DNA of 32,156 bases from an uncultured beta proteobacterium (GCA_903886975.1 CAISOB010000072.1:1-32156), one strand, 5' to 3'; shown: positions 8,429-16,397, counted from the first letter of the stretch. A program made the numbers and translations. The notes: generated by a model from the letters alone, not told the origin.

Positions 8429-9397
8429 TCAGGCTCCGAACTGATAAAGGCGCATCGGGTTGTCCACGAGCAGGCGCTGCTGGTCGGCGACATCCGGCGC
8501 GTAGAGGGGAACCAGATCGATCAGGTCGCCGTCGTTGGGCATCACCTGAACGTTCGGATGCGGCCAGTCGCTGCCCCAAAGGACACGGTCAGGCGCCGTC
8601 GCAATCAGTTTCCGGGCGAAGGGCACGGCGTCGTGGAAAGGCGCCCCGGTTGCCGAAACGCGTTCCGGCCCGCTGATCTTGACATAGCACTTGCGGTCGC
8701 GCGCCAGCAGATCGAGCAGGATCTGGAAGGGCTTCTGGTCAAGGCCGTCCTTGGCCTGCACGCGGCCCATGTGGTCGATCAGATAAGGAATCGGCAGGCT
8801 GTCGAGCAAGGGGTAGAAAGAAGGAAGATCGATGGCGTCGAAATGCAGATCGACATGCCAGTCGAGCTTGGCGATCCGCTTGATCGTCCGGTCGAAGACC
8901 GCCATGTCGGGGAAGCCGCCCAAATGCTTGACGAAGTTGAAGCGACAGCCGCGGATGCCGCCCGCGTGCAGGGCCTGCAGCTGCGCGTCGGAAATGCTGT
9001 CGTCAACGTTGGCGATGCCGCGGTAGCGGCCGCCGCTCTGCGCGATCGCATCGGTCACGACGCGGTTGTCGTTGCCGTAGAGGCTGGCATTGACGATGAC
9101 CGCGCGCGCGATGCCGATCTTGGCGTGCAACTCGCGGAAGTCGTCGAGGCCCGAATCGGGCGGCGTGTAGCTGCGCTTCGGCGAATACGGATAACGCGCA
9201 GCCGGCCCGAAGATATGGCAATGCGTGTCGCAGGAATTTTCTGGCGCCTTGTATTTCGGTATCTTCGTTTCGCGGTCCGGCGGCGCAATCGTCGGGACGG
9301 GCTTAGCTGCGGCATCGCCTTCCGCAGCTCGGCTGCCCAAGACAACCGCCGCGAGCGTGACGCCGAGCATCGTGTTCAACGCATCTCTCCTTTTCAT
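8429..9397 (-). CDS. Exported amidohydrolase, 2-pyrone-4,6-dicarboxylate hydrolase (LigI)-like
   Basis: About 322 residues. After an N-terminal twin-arginine-like export signal (MKRRDALNTMLG, hydrophobic run, AxA-type end), the domain matches LigI-type lactonases along its length: CDTHCHIFGP, the YPYSPKRSYTPPD segment, RGCRFNFVK, WHVDLHFDAIDLP, IDHMGR, ISGPERVSATG, GSDWPHPN and the closing LLVDNPMRLY. LigI opens the pyrone ring of PDC, a lignin-aromatic degradation intermediate, to 4-oxalomesaconate without an essential metal. Known LigI enzymes are cytoplasmic, so the leader peptide here is unusual. A GGGGG ribosome site supports the 9397 ATG. It is followed directly by the dicarboxylate carrier. 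Confidence 0.87.
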   Translation of the reverse strand: MKRRDALNTMLGVTLAAVVLGSRAAEGDAAAKPVPTIAPPDRETKIPKYKAPENSCDTHCHIFGPAARYPYSPKRSYTPPDSGLDDFRELHAKIGIARAVIVNASLYGNDNRVVTDAIAQSGGRYRGIANVDDSISDAQLQALHAGGIRGCRFNFVKHLGGFPDMAVFDRTIKRIAKLDWHVDLHFDAIDLPSFYPLLDSLPIPYLIDHMGRVQAKDGLDQKPFQILLDLLARDRKCYVKISGPERVSATGAPFHDAVPFARKLIATAPDRVLWGSDWPHPNVQVMPNDGDLIDLVPLYAPDVADQQRLLVDNPMRLYQFGA

Positions 9398-9532
9398 GAC
9401 GACCCCCGATAGTTCCGATGAAACGAAGGCACACGCAGCAGCCGCCTTGCAGACCCGGCCGGTGACAGGCATTTGCATGATCGAACTCTACGCTGACTGC
9501 CATTGGCAGATAGGCGCGCAATCAAATATCAG

Positions 9533-9549
9533 ATAGTCCCAAATACTAT
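9533..9549. promoter_or_regulatory. Inverted repeat between divergent genes, candidate operator
   Basis: ATAGT-CCCAAAT-ACTAT is a perfect 5-bp dyad within an AT-rich patch. It lies in the 310-base gap between the divergently read hydrolase/DctA pair and the tautomerase gene. The form fits a dimeric regulator, for example LysR-type, but no regulator gene is adjacent. Confidence 0.3.
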
Positions 9550-9707
9550 AGCCGCCCTTCTCGGGTCAGGGAGCCAAAGCAGGGCCGTCCCGGAATGCTT
9601 CCATTTAAGTCAGGGCGTCTCATCGGCACTTATCTCGGATAAACTATTGACGGGTTCCACCAAACCGCATCCCCCGTTTATCTTAACTGTTCAAAGGAGT
9701 CCTGATC

Positions 9708-9932
9708 ATGCCTTACGTCAATATCAAGGTTACAGACGACGGTGTTACACCCGAACAGAAGGCGAAGCTCATCGAAGGCGCCACCAAGCTTCTCGTCGAC
9801 GTTCTCGGCAAGAGCCCGACGAACATTATCGTGGTCATTGACGAGCTCAAGACCGACAACTGGGGTATTGCCGGAGAACAGGTCACTGCGATCAGAAAGC
9901 GGAACGCGGCGAAAGCTGCCAAGAAGAGTTGA
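9708..9932 (+). CDS. 4-oxalocrotonate tautomerase family protein
   Basis: 74 residues. Pro2 becomes the N-terminal catalytic proline after Met removal (MPYVNIKV). The fold pattern EQKAKLIEGATKLLVDVLG, then VVIDEL and NWGIAGE, is that of small tautomerase subunits. The two arginines that bind substrate in canonical 4-oxalocrotonate tautomerase are not present at the equivalent places (GVTPEQ and NIIVVI), so it is probably not a catechol meta-pathway 4-OT. A clear AAAGGAG site precedes the ATG. The KTSC gene starts 13 bases after its stop, so they form one operon. Confidence 0.88.
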   Translation: MPYVNIKVTDDGVTPEQKAKLIEGATKLLVDVLGKSPTNIIVVIDELKTDNWGIAGEQVTAIRKRNAAKAAKKS

Positions 9933-9945
9933 GCAGGAGGCCGCC

Positions 9946-10206
9946 ATGGAGATGAAGCGCATCCATTCCGGGAAGCTGCGCGCCGTCGGCTATGATGCCC
10001 GCCAGCGTATCCTGCGCGTCGAATTCGACGACGGCAGCGCGATCGATCATGCCGGCGTCGGCGACGAGATCTGGCGCCGGCTATCGAGTTCGGGTTCGGC
10101 GTGGAGTTACTACCGCGACAACGTCGAAGAGGAATTCTCCGGCCAGAAAGCTGCTGCGAGCGCCGAGAAGAAATCCAATCCGCTCGACGAACTGTTCAGG
10201 AAATAA
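9946..10206 (+). CDS. KTSC domain-containing protein
   Basis: 86 residues from an ATG with a strong GCAGGAGG site. It contains a KTSC domain: a short beta-rich start (KLRAVGYDARQRILRVEFDD), a central aromatic stretch, and WSYYRDNVEEEF at the end. The domain occurs alone or at the ends of RNA-related proteins and is suspected to bind nucleic acid, but this is unproven. The last 25 residues are a charged tail. It sits between the tautomerase and the NnrU gene in the same orientation. Confidence 0.85.
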   Translation: MEMKRIHSGKLRAVGYDARQRILRVEFDDGSAIDHAGVGDEIWRRLSSSGSAWSYYRDNVEEEFSGQKAAASAEKKSNPLDELFRK

Positions 10207-10248
10207 GGACCGGCTGCTCGGCATAGCAAGGAAACAAGGACGATTGGC

Positions 10249-10806
10249 ATGTGGATGTTTTATTCCGGCCTGGCGCTGTTCTTCGTCCTGCATTTGGCGA
10301 CGGCGACGCCCGTCGTGCGCCAGAGGCTGGTGACGGCTTTGGGCGAAAATGCCTGGAAAGGCGTGGTGGCGCTCGGATCGCTGGGGGCTATCGTGCTGAT
10401 CGTCAGCGGCTGGAAGTACGCCCCGACTACCCCGCTGTTTCCGCCGAGCCCGATCGCGATCCGCGTGGCTCCCGTGCTTGTCAGCGTGGCGCTGATTCTG
10501 TTCGTAATCGGCGGCGGCAACCTCAAGGGCCACATTCGCCGTGCCTTGCATCACCCGATGCTGGTCGGCGTTATCCTCTGGTCGGCAACCCACCTGCTGG
10601 CCAACGGCGGCTTGCGCGAAACAGTGCTATTCGGGGCGTTCCTGCTTTTCGCCGGCTATGCGCTGTGTTCGCTCCTGCTTGCCGGCAAACGCGCCGCCTT
10701 CGCCCCAGCCTGGAAATGGGATGCAATCGGCATCGGCATCGGGCTGTTCGTTGCCATCGGCGTCATGCACATTCACAAGTGGTTGTTCGGCGTGTCTGTT
10801 TCGTGA
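10249..10806 (+). CDS. NnrU family membrane protein
   Basis: 185 residues with five or six hydrophobic spans. The family hallmarks are visible: an N-terminal segment ending LHLATATPVVRQRL, LGENAWKG, WKYAPTTPLF, GNLKGHIRRALHHPMLVGV and WSATHLLANG. NnrU was first described near nitrite and nitric oxide reductase genes and is needed for denitrification in some hosts. A relationship to isoprenoid/membrane enzymes of the same fold is known, so its role need not be nitrogen-linked here. No denitrification genes are in the window. It lies 42 bases after the KTSC stop. Confidence 0.88.
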   Translation: MWMFYSGLALFFVLHLATATPVVRQRLVTALGENAWKGVVALGSLGAIVLIVSGWKYAPTTPLFPPSPIAIRVAPVLVSVALILFVIGGGNLKGHIRRALHHPMLVGVILWSATHLLANGGLRETVLFGAFLLFAGYALCSLLLAGKRAAFAPAWKWDAIGIGIGLFVAIGVMHIHKWLFGVSVS

Positions 10807-11026
10807 GTACCCACGCCGCAAAACCAAACTCCGGCCGGAGCTAAAACCGGCATCTCCCCGTGCCCCATGTGTTCGCTGACAGACAGACGGCAAGTGATTC
10901 CCGCCCTATCGTCGGTCCGGTGTCGTCCCTATAGTTGCGCAGTTGAAGTGGGGCGAACAAACCGGAACCGGTTCAATCCTGTTGCGCCATCCCGGTTTCG
11001 ACAAACTTTGCAATCGGGAAAAACAG

Positions 11027-11374
11027 ATGACCGCTACCATCAAGATCTTTCAAGTCGGTTTGAAGCACTTCAAGCACGTCATGAATAGCCGTCACGATTC
11101 GGTCGAGTTGCGCGATGAGCGCGACGGAATCCTGTTGAATTACGGCGCGGACGCTCGCGTGACCAATCATGCCGGACTGATGGGCAATTTCTACGTCGAG
11201 AACGTCGATGGACAGCCGCGTTGGGTCTATTACGAAATGCCGCTGCAAACCCGCACCGTCTTCGGCCCAGATTTGCCAACGGCTGAACTCGAAGTATCGC
11301 GGCGTTATCTTGGCCGGTTCAATTCCCTCGCCACGGAATTCGAACAGCCTGGCGCTCTGGCGTTCGTGCCGTGA
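11027..11374 (+). CDS. Conserved-looking small protein of unknown function
   Basis: About 115 residues from the ATG at 11027. The protein is mixed alpha/beta, rich in Asn, Val and Arg, with a beta-type centre (GLMGNFYVENVDG, RWVYYEMPLQ) and no signal or membrane segment. I do not recognise the family. Codon use resembles its neighbours and the reading frame is clean, so it is likely real. It is the first of three small same-strand genes (with csbD-like and DUF2934 genes), which may belong to a general stress response. Confidence 0.6.
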   Translation: MTATIKIFQVGLKHFKHVMNSRHDSVELRDERDGILLNYGADARVTNHAGLMGNFYVENVDGQPRWVYYEMPLQTRTVFGPDLPTAELEVSRRYLGRFNSLATEFEQPGALAFVP

Positions 11375-11472
11375 TGCGTGCCCGGGCCAAATTCGCGCGC
11401 TTCACTGTGCCGGCCCAGGAGGTTCGTTGCCACACAGACGCCCTGGATGATTCCGTTCATTGTTAGATCTCC

Positions 11473-11488
11473 ATAGGGCCAACCCTAT
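11473..11488. promoter_or_regulatory. Inverted repeat upstream of csbD-like gene
   Basis: ATAGGG-CCAA-CCCTAT is a perfect 6-bp dyad lying 21 bases before the csbD-like ATG. It could be an operator or a leader hairpin close to the ribosome site. Confidence 0.35.
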
Positions 11489-11509
11489 CCATTGAGACGA
11501 GGAAATCAA

Positions 11510-11692
11510 ATGAACAAGGATCAAGTCAAAGGCGTTGCCAAAGAAATCGCCGGCAAAGTGCAGCAAGAGGCGGGCAAACTGGTCGGCAGCAAATCGCAAC
11601 AAGCCAAAGGTCTGGGCAAGCAGATTTCCGGTGAAGCCGAGAAGAACTACGGTGACGCAAAGGAATGCATCAAGGCTGCAAACAAGCACTGA
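11510..11692 (+). CDS. CsbD family stress protein
   Basis: 60 residues starting MNKDQVKG at an ATG preceded by GAGGAAA. It has the repeated, Lys/Ala/Gly-rich pattern of CsbD proteins: KDQVKGVAKEIAGKVQ, then KLVGSKSQQAKGLGKQ. These are small, very hydrophilic, general-stress proteins, some of them induced by phosphate or osmotic stress, with no known activity. A good hairpin terminator follows at 11714-11740, so it can be made as a single-gene transcript. The in-frame upstream start at 11492 is less likely. Confidence 0.87.
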   Translation: MNKDQVKGVAKEIAGKVQQEAGKLVGSKSQQAKGLGKQISGEAEKNYGDAKECIKAANKH

Positions 11693-11713
11693 TGATGCAT
11701 CGATTCAAAGATG

Positions 11714-11740
11714 AATGGCTGCCGTGCGCAGCCATTTTCT
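11714..11740 (+). terminator. Rho-independent terminator after csbD-like gene
   Basis: A perfect 9-bp stem, AATGGCTGC pairing with GCAGCCATT around a 5-base loop, is followed by a short T-rich tail (TTTCT). It begins 21 bases after the csbD-like stop codon. Confidence 0.7.
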
Positions 11741-11831
11741 CATCAAGCCGGCGTCACGCCAGCACGATTGACCTTGATCGTGTGGTCGCGCGCGGGCCAA
11801 ACTGGACCCACGCAAATTTCAGGAGTTTCCC

Positions 11832-12191
11832 ATGGAAAAAGCAGGCTCGTTTTCGCAAAAGCACAGGATCAACAAAGGACACGCGCTTCCGGTAACGGCG
11901 GACCGTATGGATTTCAATGCCGGTCTGCAGCATCAAGTCGCCGCCGACGACGCGCGTTATCACGCCGAGAAGCTTGGCCTCGGCGGCCACGACGCGCACG
12001 AAGGATGGATCAAGGCCGAAGAAGCCGGGGCGGCGTCAAACACAGCCATCATTGCTGAAGCCCGTCGCCAGATGATTTCGGTCGCGGCCTATTACCTCGC
12101 CGAAAAGCGCGGGTTCGCGGCGCATGGCGCCTGCGACGACTGGATCGAGGCGGAAGCAGAAACCGACGCGATGTTGCACGATCATCTTTAG
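11832..12191 (+). CDS. Protein with two DUF2934-like repeats
   Basis: 119 residues. The C-terminal segment AAYYLAEKRGFAAHG-DDWIEAEAE is a standard DUF2934 motif. An earlier segment DARYHAEKLGLGGHD-EGWIKAEEAG aligns with it, so the protein carries two tandem copies separated by about 17 residues. The first 35 residues are polar. DUF2934 proteins are small, often found near stress genes, and have no known function. An internal duplication is visible in the sequence, and divergence of the first copy suggests it is old. A TTTCAGGAG ribosome site precedes the ATG. Confidence 0.75.
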   Translation: MEKAGSFSQKHRINKGHALPVTADRMDFNAGLQHQVAADDARYHAEKLGLGGHDAHEGWIKAEEAGAASNTAIIAEARRQMISVAAYYLAEKRGFAAHGACDDWIEAEAETDAMLHDHL

Positions 12192-12223
12192 GCGATCGCG
12201 GAAGACCTAAACAACGGGCGGCC

Positions 12224-13003
12224 CTATTGCGGTGCAGTCTTGCCTGACACCGTCGTGTCGTCCATCCCCAACCGGCCGACGAACGGCAAGCGCAGGCCAG
12301 GGCTATTGAAGTCGATGCCGAAATCGAGGCCCAGGATATTCATCTCGATGCCTTCCTCCGATCCGACGCTCAGCCCCAGCAATCCGAGAAGCGAGACTTG
12401 CCAGCCATGTCCGGTCGGCGACATGCCGAGCGGATCGCTGAGCGGACGGTAGTCTTTGCCGATCGCGTTGGCCGGCAGATCGAGCCGCAAGGCGGGAACC
12501 TCGCGTCCGATGTGGGCAAGAAAGGTGTTGCTGTTGGGCCCGGGATAGCTGCGGTAGGTTTGTGCATACGGATAGCTCCCGATCGCCTTCTCGATCTCGC
12601 TGATCATCGCATCGACGCCATCACCGCGGTGGTCGACAAGGAGTTTGGGTTGCGCGCCGTACCACAAGCCGTCGGGCAGCGCGTAATTGCGCTGTACGAC
12701 ATCGGTGCCGCGCCATCCGATCACGTCATAGCGCGTAAAGGCAGTTTCGCCCGAGCGCTTGAAGATGATCCACGGATGCACCGCGAAGAGCCTTCGCCAA
12801 CCAAAGGTCGAGGCCGCGTACACCTGCACGATGGCGACATCGGCCAACCGGGCAGGATCGGGGGCGATGCCCGCTGAATGCCGCGGCGCAGTGGCCCAAC
12901 TGCGATTCTCGACGCTTGGCGAAGGCGCCTCGGCAAGGCTGAGTCCGAACGAGAGACTCAGCACTGCGGCGAACCCCAAGGTAACGTGCCTTATGACTTT
13001 CAT
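12224..13003 (-). CDS. DUF3750 domain-containing exported protein
   Basis: 259 residues with an N-terminal signal peptide (FAAVLSLSFGLSLAEA). The mature part has the DUF3750 features: VQVYAASTFGWRRLFAVHPWIIFKR, DVIGWRG, an aromatic YPYAQTYRSYPGPNSNTF segment and a DPLGMSPTGHGWQVSLLGLLGLSVG region. The conserved His, Cys/Asn and Ser positions recall papain-like transglutaminase-type folds, but no activity is established. It converges with the DUF2934 gene (33 bases between stop codons). Probably periplasmic or lipoprotein-like, although no lipobox cysteine is visible. Confidence 0.85.
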   Translation of the reverse strand: MKVIRHVTLGFAAVLSLSFGLSLAEAPSPSVENRSWATAPRHSAGIAPDPARLADVAIVQVYAASTFGWRRLFAVHPWIIFKRSGETAFTRYDVIGWRGTDVVQRNYALPDGLWYGAQPKLLVDHRGDGVDAMISEIEKAIGSYPYAQTYRSYPGPNSNTFLAHIGREVPALRLDLPANAIGKDYRPLSDPLGMSPTGHGWQVSLLGLLGLSVGSEEGIEMNILGLDFGIDFNSPGLRLPFVGRLGMDDTTVSGKTAPQ

Positions 13004-13144
13004 GCGTCCCTACAAGCGGAATTTGTCGGATCTGTTGAACGGGGTGTCATTCCCGGCAATCGACAGAATGCGCCGAAGAAAGCTTAGGATAACCCATTGA
13101 CAGACCTTTAGTTTCCCGCGCCGCAAAGAATAGTGCGGCAGCGA

Positions 13145-13171
13145 TGTAACCGTTTCATCGCCGCGTGCGAA
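13145..13171 (+). promoter_or_regulatory. Candidate ECF-sigma-type promoter of msrB
   Basis: TGTAAC at 13145-13150 and CGAA at 13168-13171, 17 bases apart, have the AAC-type -35 and CGA-type -10 form seen in several extracytoplasmic-function sigma promoters. Transcription would start about 35 bases before the msrB ATG. Nearby, GTCAGG and CCTGAC arms flank the ribosome site region. No ECF sigma gene is present here. Confidence 0.3.
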
Positions 13172-13212
13172 TTACAGGTCAGGAATTGAACGTCTTGTAA
13201 GGACCTGACGCC

Positions 13213-13758
13213 ATGCAACGCAGACGCTTCTTGTACGCTTTGTCCGGGCTATCCCTGCTCGGTTCGACACGCGCATTGGCACAGCCGGCAGCGACACCCC
13301 GGCGCGTGACCGTCATGCGCTTCACCGACGACGGCAAGCCGCTGGGGCCGGCCACGCTGGACGCGGTGAGCGAGGACGCGGAGTGGAAGAAGACCCTCTC
13401 GCCGCTCGCCTACGAGGTGACGCGCAGGCAAGGCACCGAACGGCCGTTCTCGCAACCCGGCTACGACCGGCACGAGCCGGGTCTGTATCGCTGCGTATGC
13501 TGCGACAACGCGCTGTTCGACGCCGGCACTAAGTACGATTCGCATACCGGCTGGCCGAGTTTCTGGCAACCGATCGCCGCTGAGAATGTCCGCAACATCG
13601 AGGATCGCATGTTCGGCATGACGCGCGTCGAAGTGCGCTGCGCCTTGTGCGATGCGCATCTTGGCCATGTCTTCGACGATGGGCCCAAGCCGACCGGCCT
13701 GCGCTACTGCATGAATACCGTGGCGCTGCGCTTCATTCCCAGACCAAAGGCATCCTGA
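13213..13758 (+). CDS. msrB: Exported peptide-methionine (R)-S-oxide reductase
   Basis: 181 residues. The N-terminus MQRRRFLYALSG... ending ALA is a twin-arginine-type signal, so the enzyme acts in the periplasm or is bound to the membrane face. The MsrB domain has structural zinc pairs C94/C97 and C143/C146, the HTGWPSFW motif, HLGHVFDDGP, and the catalytic Cys166 in RYCMN. It reduces R-methionine sulfoxide in proteins. A resolving cysteine at the usual position is not evident to me, so reduction may use an external thiol. It stands alone with its own promoter region. Confidence 0.92.
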   Translation: MQRRRFLYALSGLSLLGSTRALAQPAATPRRVTVMRFTDDGKPLGPATLDAVSEDAEWKKTLSPLAYEVTRRQGTERPFSQPGYDRHEPGLYRCVCCDNALFDAGTKYDSHTGWPSFWQPIAAENVRNIEDRMFGMTRVEVRCALCDAHLGHVFDDGPKPTGLRYCMNTVALRFIPRPKAS

Positions 13759-14023
13759 GCCGCAAGACCAGCCGGCCCATTGTGCGCAACCGGCGCATTC
13801 TCTCGCAATCTTCCCCAGATGATAGCCTGGCGCGCGCCTGCCTGATCCACTGGCGTCGCACCTGAAATCCCGCACGCCAAGAAGATTGCTGCGGCGGAAT
13901 CCTTCGCCAAACCATGATATGCTATTGTTCTAAATTGAACTGCAGCTTTGTCGGCACATGACAATCTGTTCGCGCGCAGCACATAATTGCACTGTGGCCT
14001 TCCTGCTCCGGAGGTGAGTCGCA
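13759..14023. other. Intergenic stretch without recognised gene
   Basis: 265 bases between msrB and the J-like gene. Nothing was recognised apart from an AT-richer patch near 13910-13940 that could hold the promoter, and the GGAGGTGA ribosome site just before 14024. Confidence 0.5.
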
Positions 14024-14809
14024 ATGAAAAGCACCCTGTACGGTATCTTGCAAATAGGCGAGAAAGCATCGCAAGAGGAAATCGCAGCGGCCTACCATGT
14101 TCGCAAGAATCACCTCGCTAATGCCGGGGATCAAGAGTCCCAGAATGAATCGACACTGGTGCAGCAGGCGTTCGAAATCCTGTCGGATCAGAATCAGCGG
14201 GCCCGGTATGACCGGCGACTCAGTGCCGAGGCCGCCGCTGACGTGCGGGAGCCGATCGCTATGGACGAAGCGGGACATGGCGGACTGGGCAAGTGGCTCC
14301 TCCTCCTGGTGATCGTCGTTGCCGCTTACATGGCTTATCAGAAGCTATACGTCGGCCGGCATGCAAGCGGCACGGCGACGCCGGCTGCGCAGATTGACGT
14401 CACATCCACGGCCGTTCATGACTCTGAACCGAGCCCGCAACAGTCACCAGCCCAGGCGCAGCCGGCGCCTGCCGACGACACAAAGCCTTCTGCCGCTGCT
14501 CCCGCCACCGAATCATCGCCGCAACCGCCATCGCCGGTGCCAGCCCCGCCGCAGCCAATTTACTTGCCGGCAAGGCCCGCCGATATCAACGACATCGATC
14601 TCGTTCCGTTCCCGAATCCGACGACACAGCGCAAATCCTACGTTGAATTTCTCTCGATCAAGAGCTCGCGCGCCTTTCTGATCTGTAGTGACAATAGCGT
14701 TATGGTGGTGCAGGGAAACACCGGTTTCGTCGGCCAGCGGTTGGCGCAACTGCGTGATCGGTGCACGCCGTATGCCATCGACGATGCCGTGGTCTGGGTA
14801 CCGAAATAA
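14024..14809 (+). CDS. Membrane-anchored protein with a J-like domain lacking HPD
   Basis: 261 residues. Residues 4-66 look like a DnaJ J-domain: LYGILQIG, SQEEIAAAYHVRKNH, then the helix QQAFEILSDQNQRARYDRRL. The loop that should contain His-Pro-Asp reads LANAGD, so it should not stimulate DnaK ATPase in the normal way. A single membrane helix follows (about 90-107), then about 75 residues rich in Pro, Ala and Gln, and a compact C-terminal domain (about 180-261) with two cysteines (LICSDN and RDRCTPYA). The C-terminal part is most likely periplasmic. An excellent GGAGGTGA site supports the start. Partner and function are unknown. Confidence 0.75.
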   Translation: MKSTLYGILQIGEKASQEEIAAAYHVRKNHLANAGDQESQNESTLVQQAFEILSDQNQRARYDRRLSAEAAADVREPIAMDEAGHGGLGKWLLLLVIVVAAYMAYQKLYVGRHASGTATPAAQIDVTSTAVHDSEPSPQQSPAQAQPAPADDTKPSAAAPATESSPQPPSPVPAPPQPIYLPARPADINDIDLVPFPNPTTQRKSYVEFLSIKSSRAFLICSDNSVMVVQGNTGFVGQRLAQLRDRCTPYAIDDAVVWVPK

Positions 14810-15032
14810 CTTGCGAATCGTTCGATAAAGCGATCTACACGGGGTCCACTTTCGACGGTGACAAAGTACTCGCAACCTTGGCCGCGGCGGGCTGTCCGGA
14901 TCGTTTTCTGGCGCTGGCGAGCGCCCGGCCATATCGCCATGACCTTTGCACGGTCGATTGCGCGCGCTAGAATTCTCCGGCCACGCAGGATTTCCTTATC
15001 GACCCATCGTTTCAAACTGCCAAGGACAAATC

Positions 15033-15725
15033 ATGATCAAGCTATTCTTTCATCCCTCCCCGAACCCGCTCAAAGTCGCCCTCTTCCTCGAAGAAGCCAA
15101 GCTGCCTTACGAACTCGTCGTTACCGACACGCGCAAGGGCGACCAGCACAAGCCGGCATTTCTGAAAATCAATCCCAATGCCAAGACGCCGGCGATTCTC
15201 GATGGCGACATCAGGGTCTTCGACAGCAATGCCATCCTGCTGTATCTGGCGGCGAAACATCAAATATTTCTGGCGGCCGATACCGAGGAAGACAAGGCAG
15301 AGACGCTGTCATGGCTGATGTTCGTGGCCACCGGCATCGGCCCCTATTCCGGCCAGGCCGTGCATTTCAACAAATACGCGCCCGAACCGATCGGCTATGC
15401 GATCAACCGTTACGACTTCGAAGCCTGGCGTCACTGGAACATCCTAAACGAACATCTGGCGAGCCGCCGCTACATGGTCGGAAATAAGTACAGCATCGTC
15501 GATATGGCGGTGTGGGGCTGGGCCAGAGTGATTCCCTTTGTGCTGGGCGGCGCCGAGGCCTACGACAAGCTGCCCAACGTCAAGCGCCTGCTCGATGAAA
15601 TCAATGCCCGACCGGCCGCGCAACGCGCCGAGGCCATCAAGACCCAGCATGTCTTCAAGACGGAAGTCGATGAAGACGCGCGCAAGAATCTCTTCCCGCA
15701 GAACGAGCGTCTGGCCAAGAAGTGA
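15033..15725 (+). CDS. Glutathione S-transferase family protein
   Basis: 230 residues. The N-terminal thioredoxin-like domain starts IKLFFHPSPNPLKVALFLEE, where Ser or Asn in the SPN segment would be the glutathione-activating residue. INPNAKTPAI and FDSNAILLYLA complete the glutathione site. The C-terminal helical domain has YSIVDMAVWGW, the usual N-capping motif. It is closest to YfcG/YghU/Ure2p-type bacterial GSTs, which have disulfide-bond reductase activity, but this is inference. The ATG at 15033 follows AAGGAC. It converges with the dehalogenase gene, leaving only 18 bases between the stops. Confidence 0.9.
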   Translation: MIKLFFHPSPNPLKVALFLEEAKLPYELVVTDTRKGDQHKPAFLKINPNAKTPAILDGDIRVFDSNAILLYLAAKHQIFLAADTEEDKAETLSWLMFVATGIGPYSGQAVHFNKYAPEPIGYAINRYDFEAWRHWNILNEHLASRRYMVGNKYSIVDMAVWGWARVIPFVLGGAEAYDKLPNVKRLLDEINARPAAQRAEAIKTQHVFKTEVDEDARKNLFPQNERLAKK

Positions 15726-15743
15726 CCGCTTGCCGATGAGCGC

Positions 15744-16397
15744 TCAGGCCGGCAAATCGGCCAGGGTGCTCACGATCTGGGCGGGGCGGGCGCCGAGCGG
15801 GTCCATCGGCGCTCCGCTTCGATTGATCCACCAGGCGTCGAAGCCGAAGCTCTGCGCGCCGCAGGCGTCCCAGCAGTTGGACGATACGAAGCGAATCCGG
15901 CCCGCTTCGATGCCCAGCGCATCGACAGCCAGTTGATAGACGCGCGGATCGGGCTTGTACGCTCCGAGTGCATCGACGCTGATGACAGCGTCAAATTCGC
16001 CGGCGAGACCGCTGGCCTCGACCAGGGGGTTCAGCATGCCCGGCGAACCGTTGGAAAGAATCGCGCGCTTGCGGTCCTTGCGGGCGGCCAAGACCGACTT
16101 GACCTCCGCGAAGGTTTGCAACTGCCGGTAGGCGCGCATGAGTTCCGCCACATGCGTCTCGTCGCAGCCGAGCTGTTGTGTGGCGCAGGCATGGCGCAGC
16201 GCGTCGGCGGTGATCGTCTCGAAATTCTCGTAACGGTGCATCAGGCTGCGCAGCCAGGTATATTCAAGCTGCTTGGCACGCCACAACCGGCTGATCGCAG
16301 CGCCCTTCCCCGGCCACAATTCCTCACAGCGTTCGATCACCGAATGCACGTCGAACAGGGTGCCATAGGCATCGAAAACAAGCGCTTCAATCGGCAT
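15744..16397 (-). CDS. Haloacid dehalogenase, type II (L-2-haloacid dehalogenase family)
   Basis: 217 residues of the HAD superfamily with the full type II set: nucleophile D9 in FDAYGTLFD, R40 and the following KQLEYTWLR, S115-N116 in LSNGSP, K148 in YKPDPRVY, and S173-N174-x-W-D177. Such enzymes displace halide from 2-haloacids through an aspartyl ester, inverting configuration. The combination supports true dehalogenase chemistry rather than a generic phosphatase. It is the last gene of a minus-strand run and lies 34 bases after the molybdopterin-domain gene. Confidence 0.88.
   Translation of the reverse strand: MPIEALVFDAYGTLFDVHSVIERCEELWPGKGAAISRLWRAKQLEYTWLRSLMHRYENFETITADALRHACATQQLGCDETHVAELMRAYRQLQTFAEVKSVLAARKDRKRAILSNGSPGMLNPLVEASGLAGEFDAVISVDALGAYKPDPRVYQLAVDALGIEAGRIRFVSSNCWDACGAQSFGFDAWWINRSGAPMDPLGARPAQIVSTLADLPA

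Noticed and set aside
8336..9412. Plus-strand ORF of 358 residues across the pyrone-hydrolase gene
   Set aside because: Antisense to a gene with full LigI motifs; no family features of its own.
10829..10840. Perfect 12-bp palindrome CTCCGGCCGGAG after the NnrU gene
   Set aside because: Short GC palindromes are expected by chance at this base composition, and no T-tract follows.
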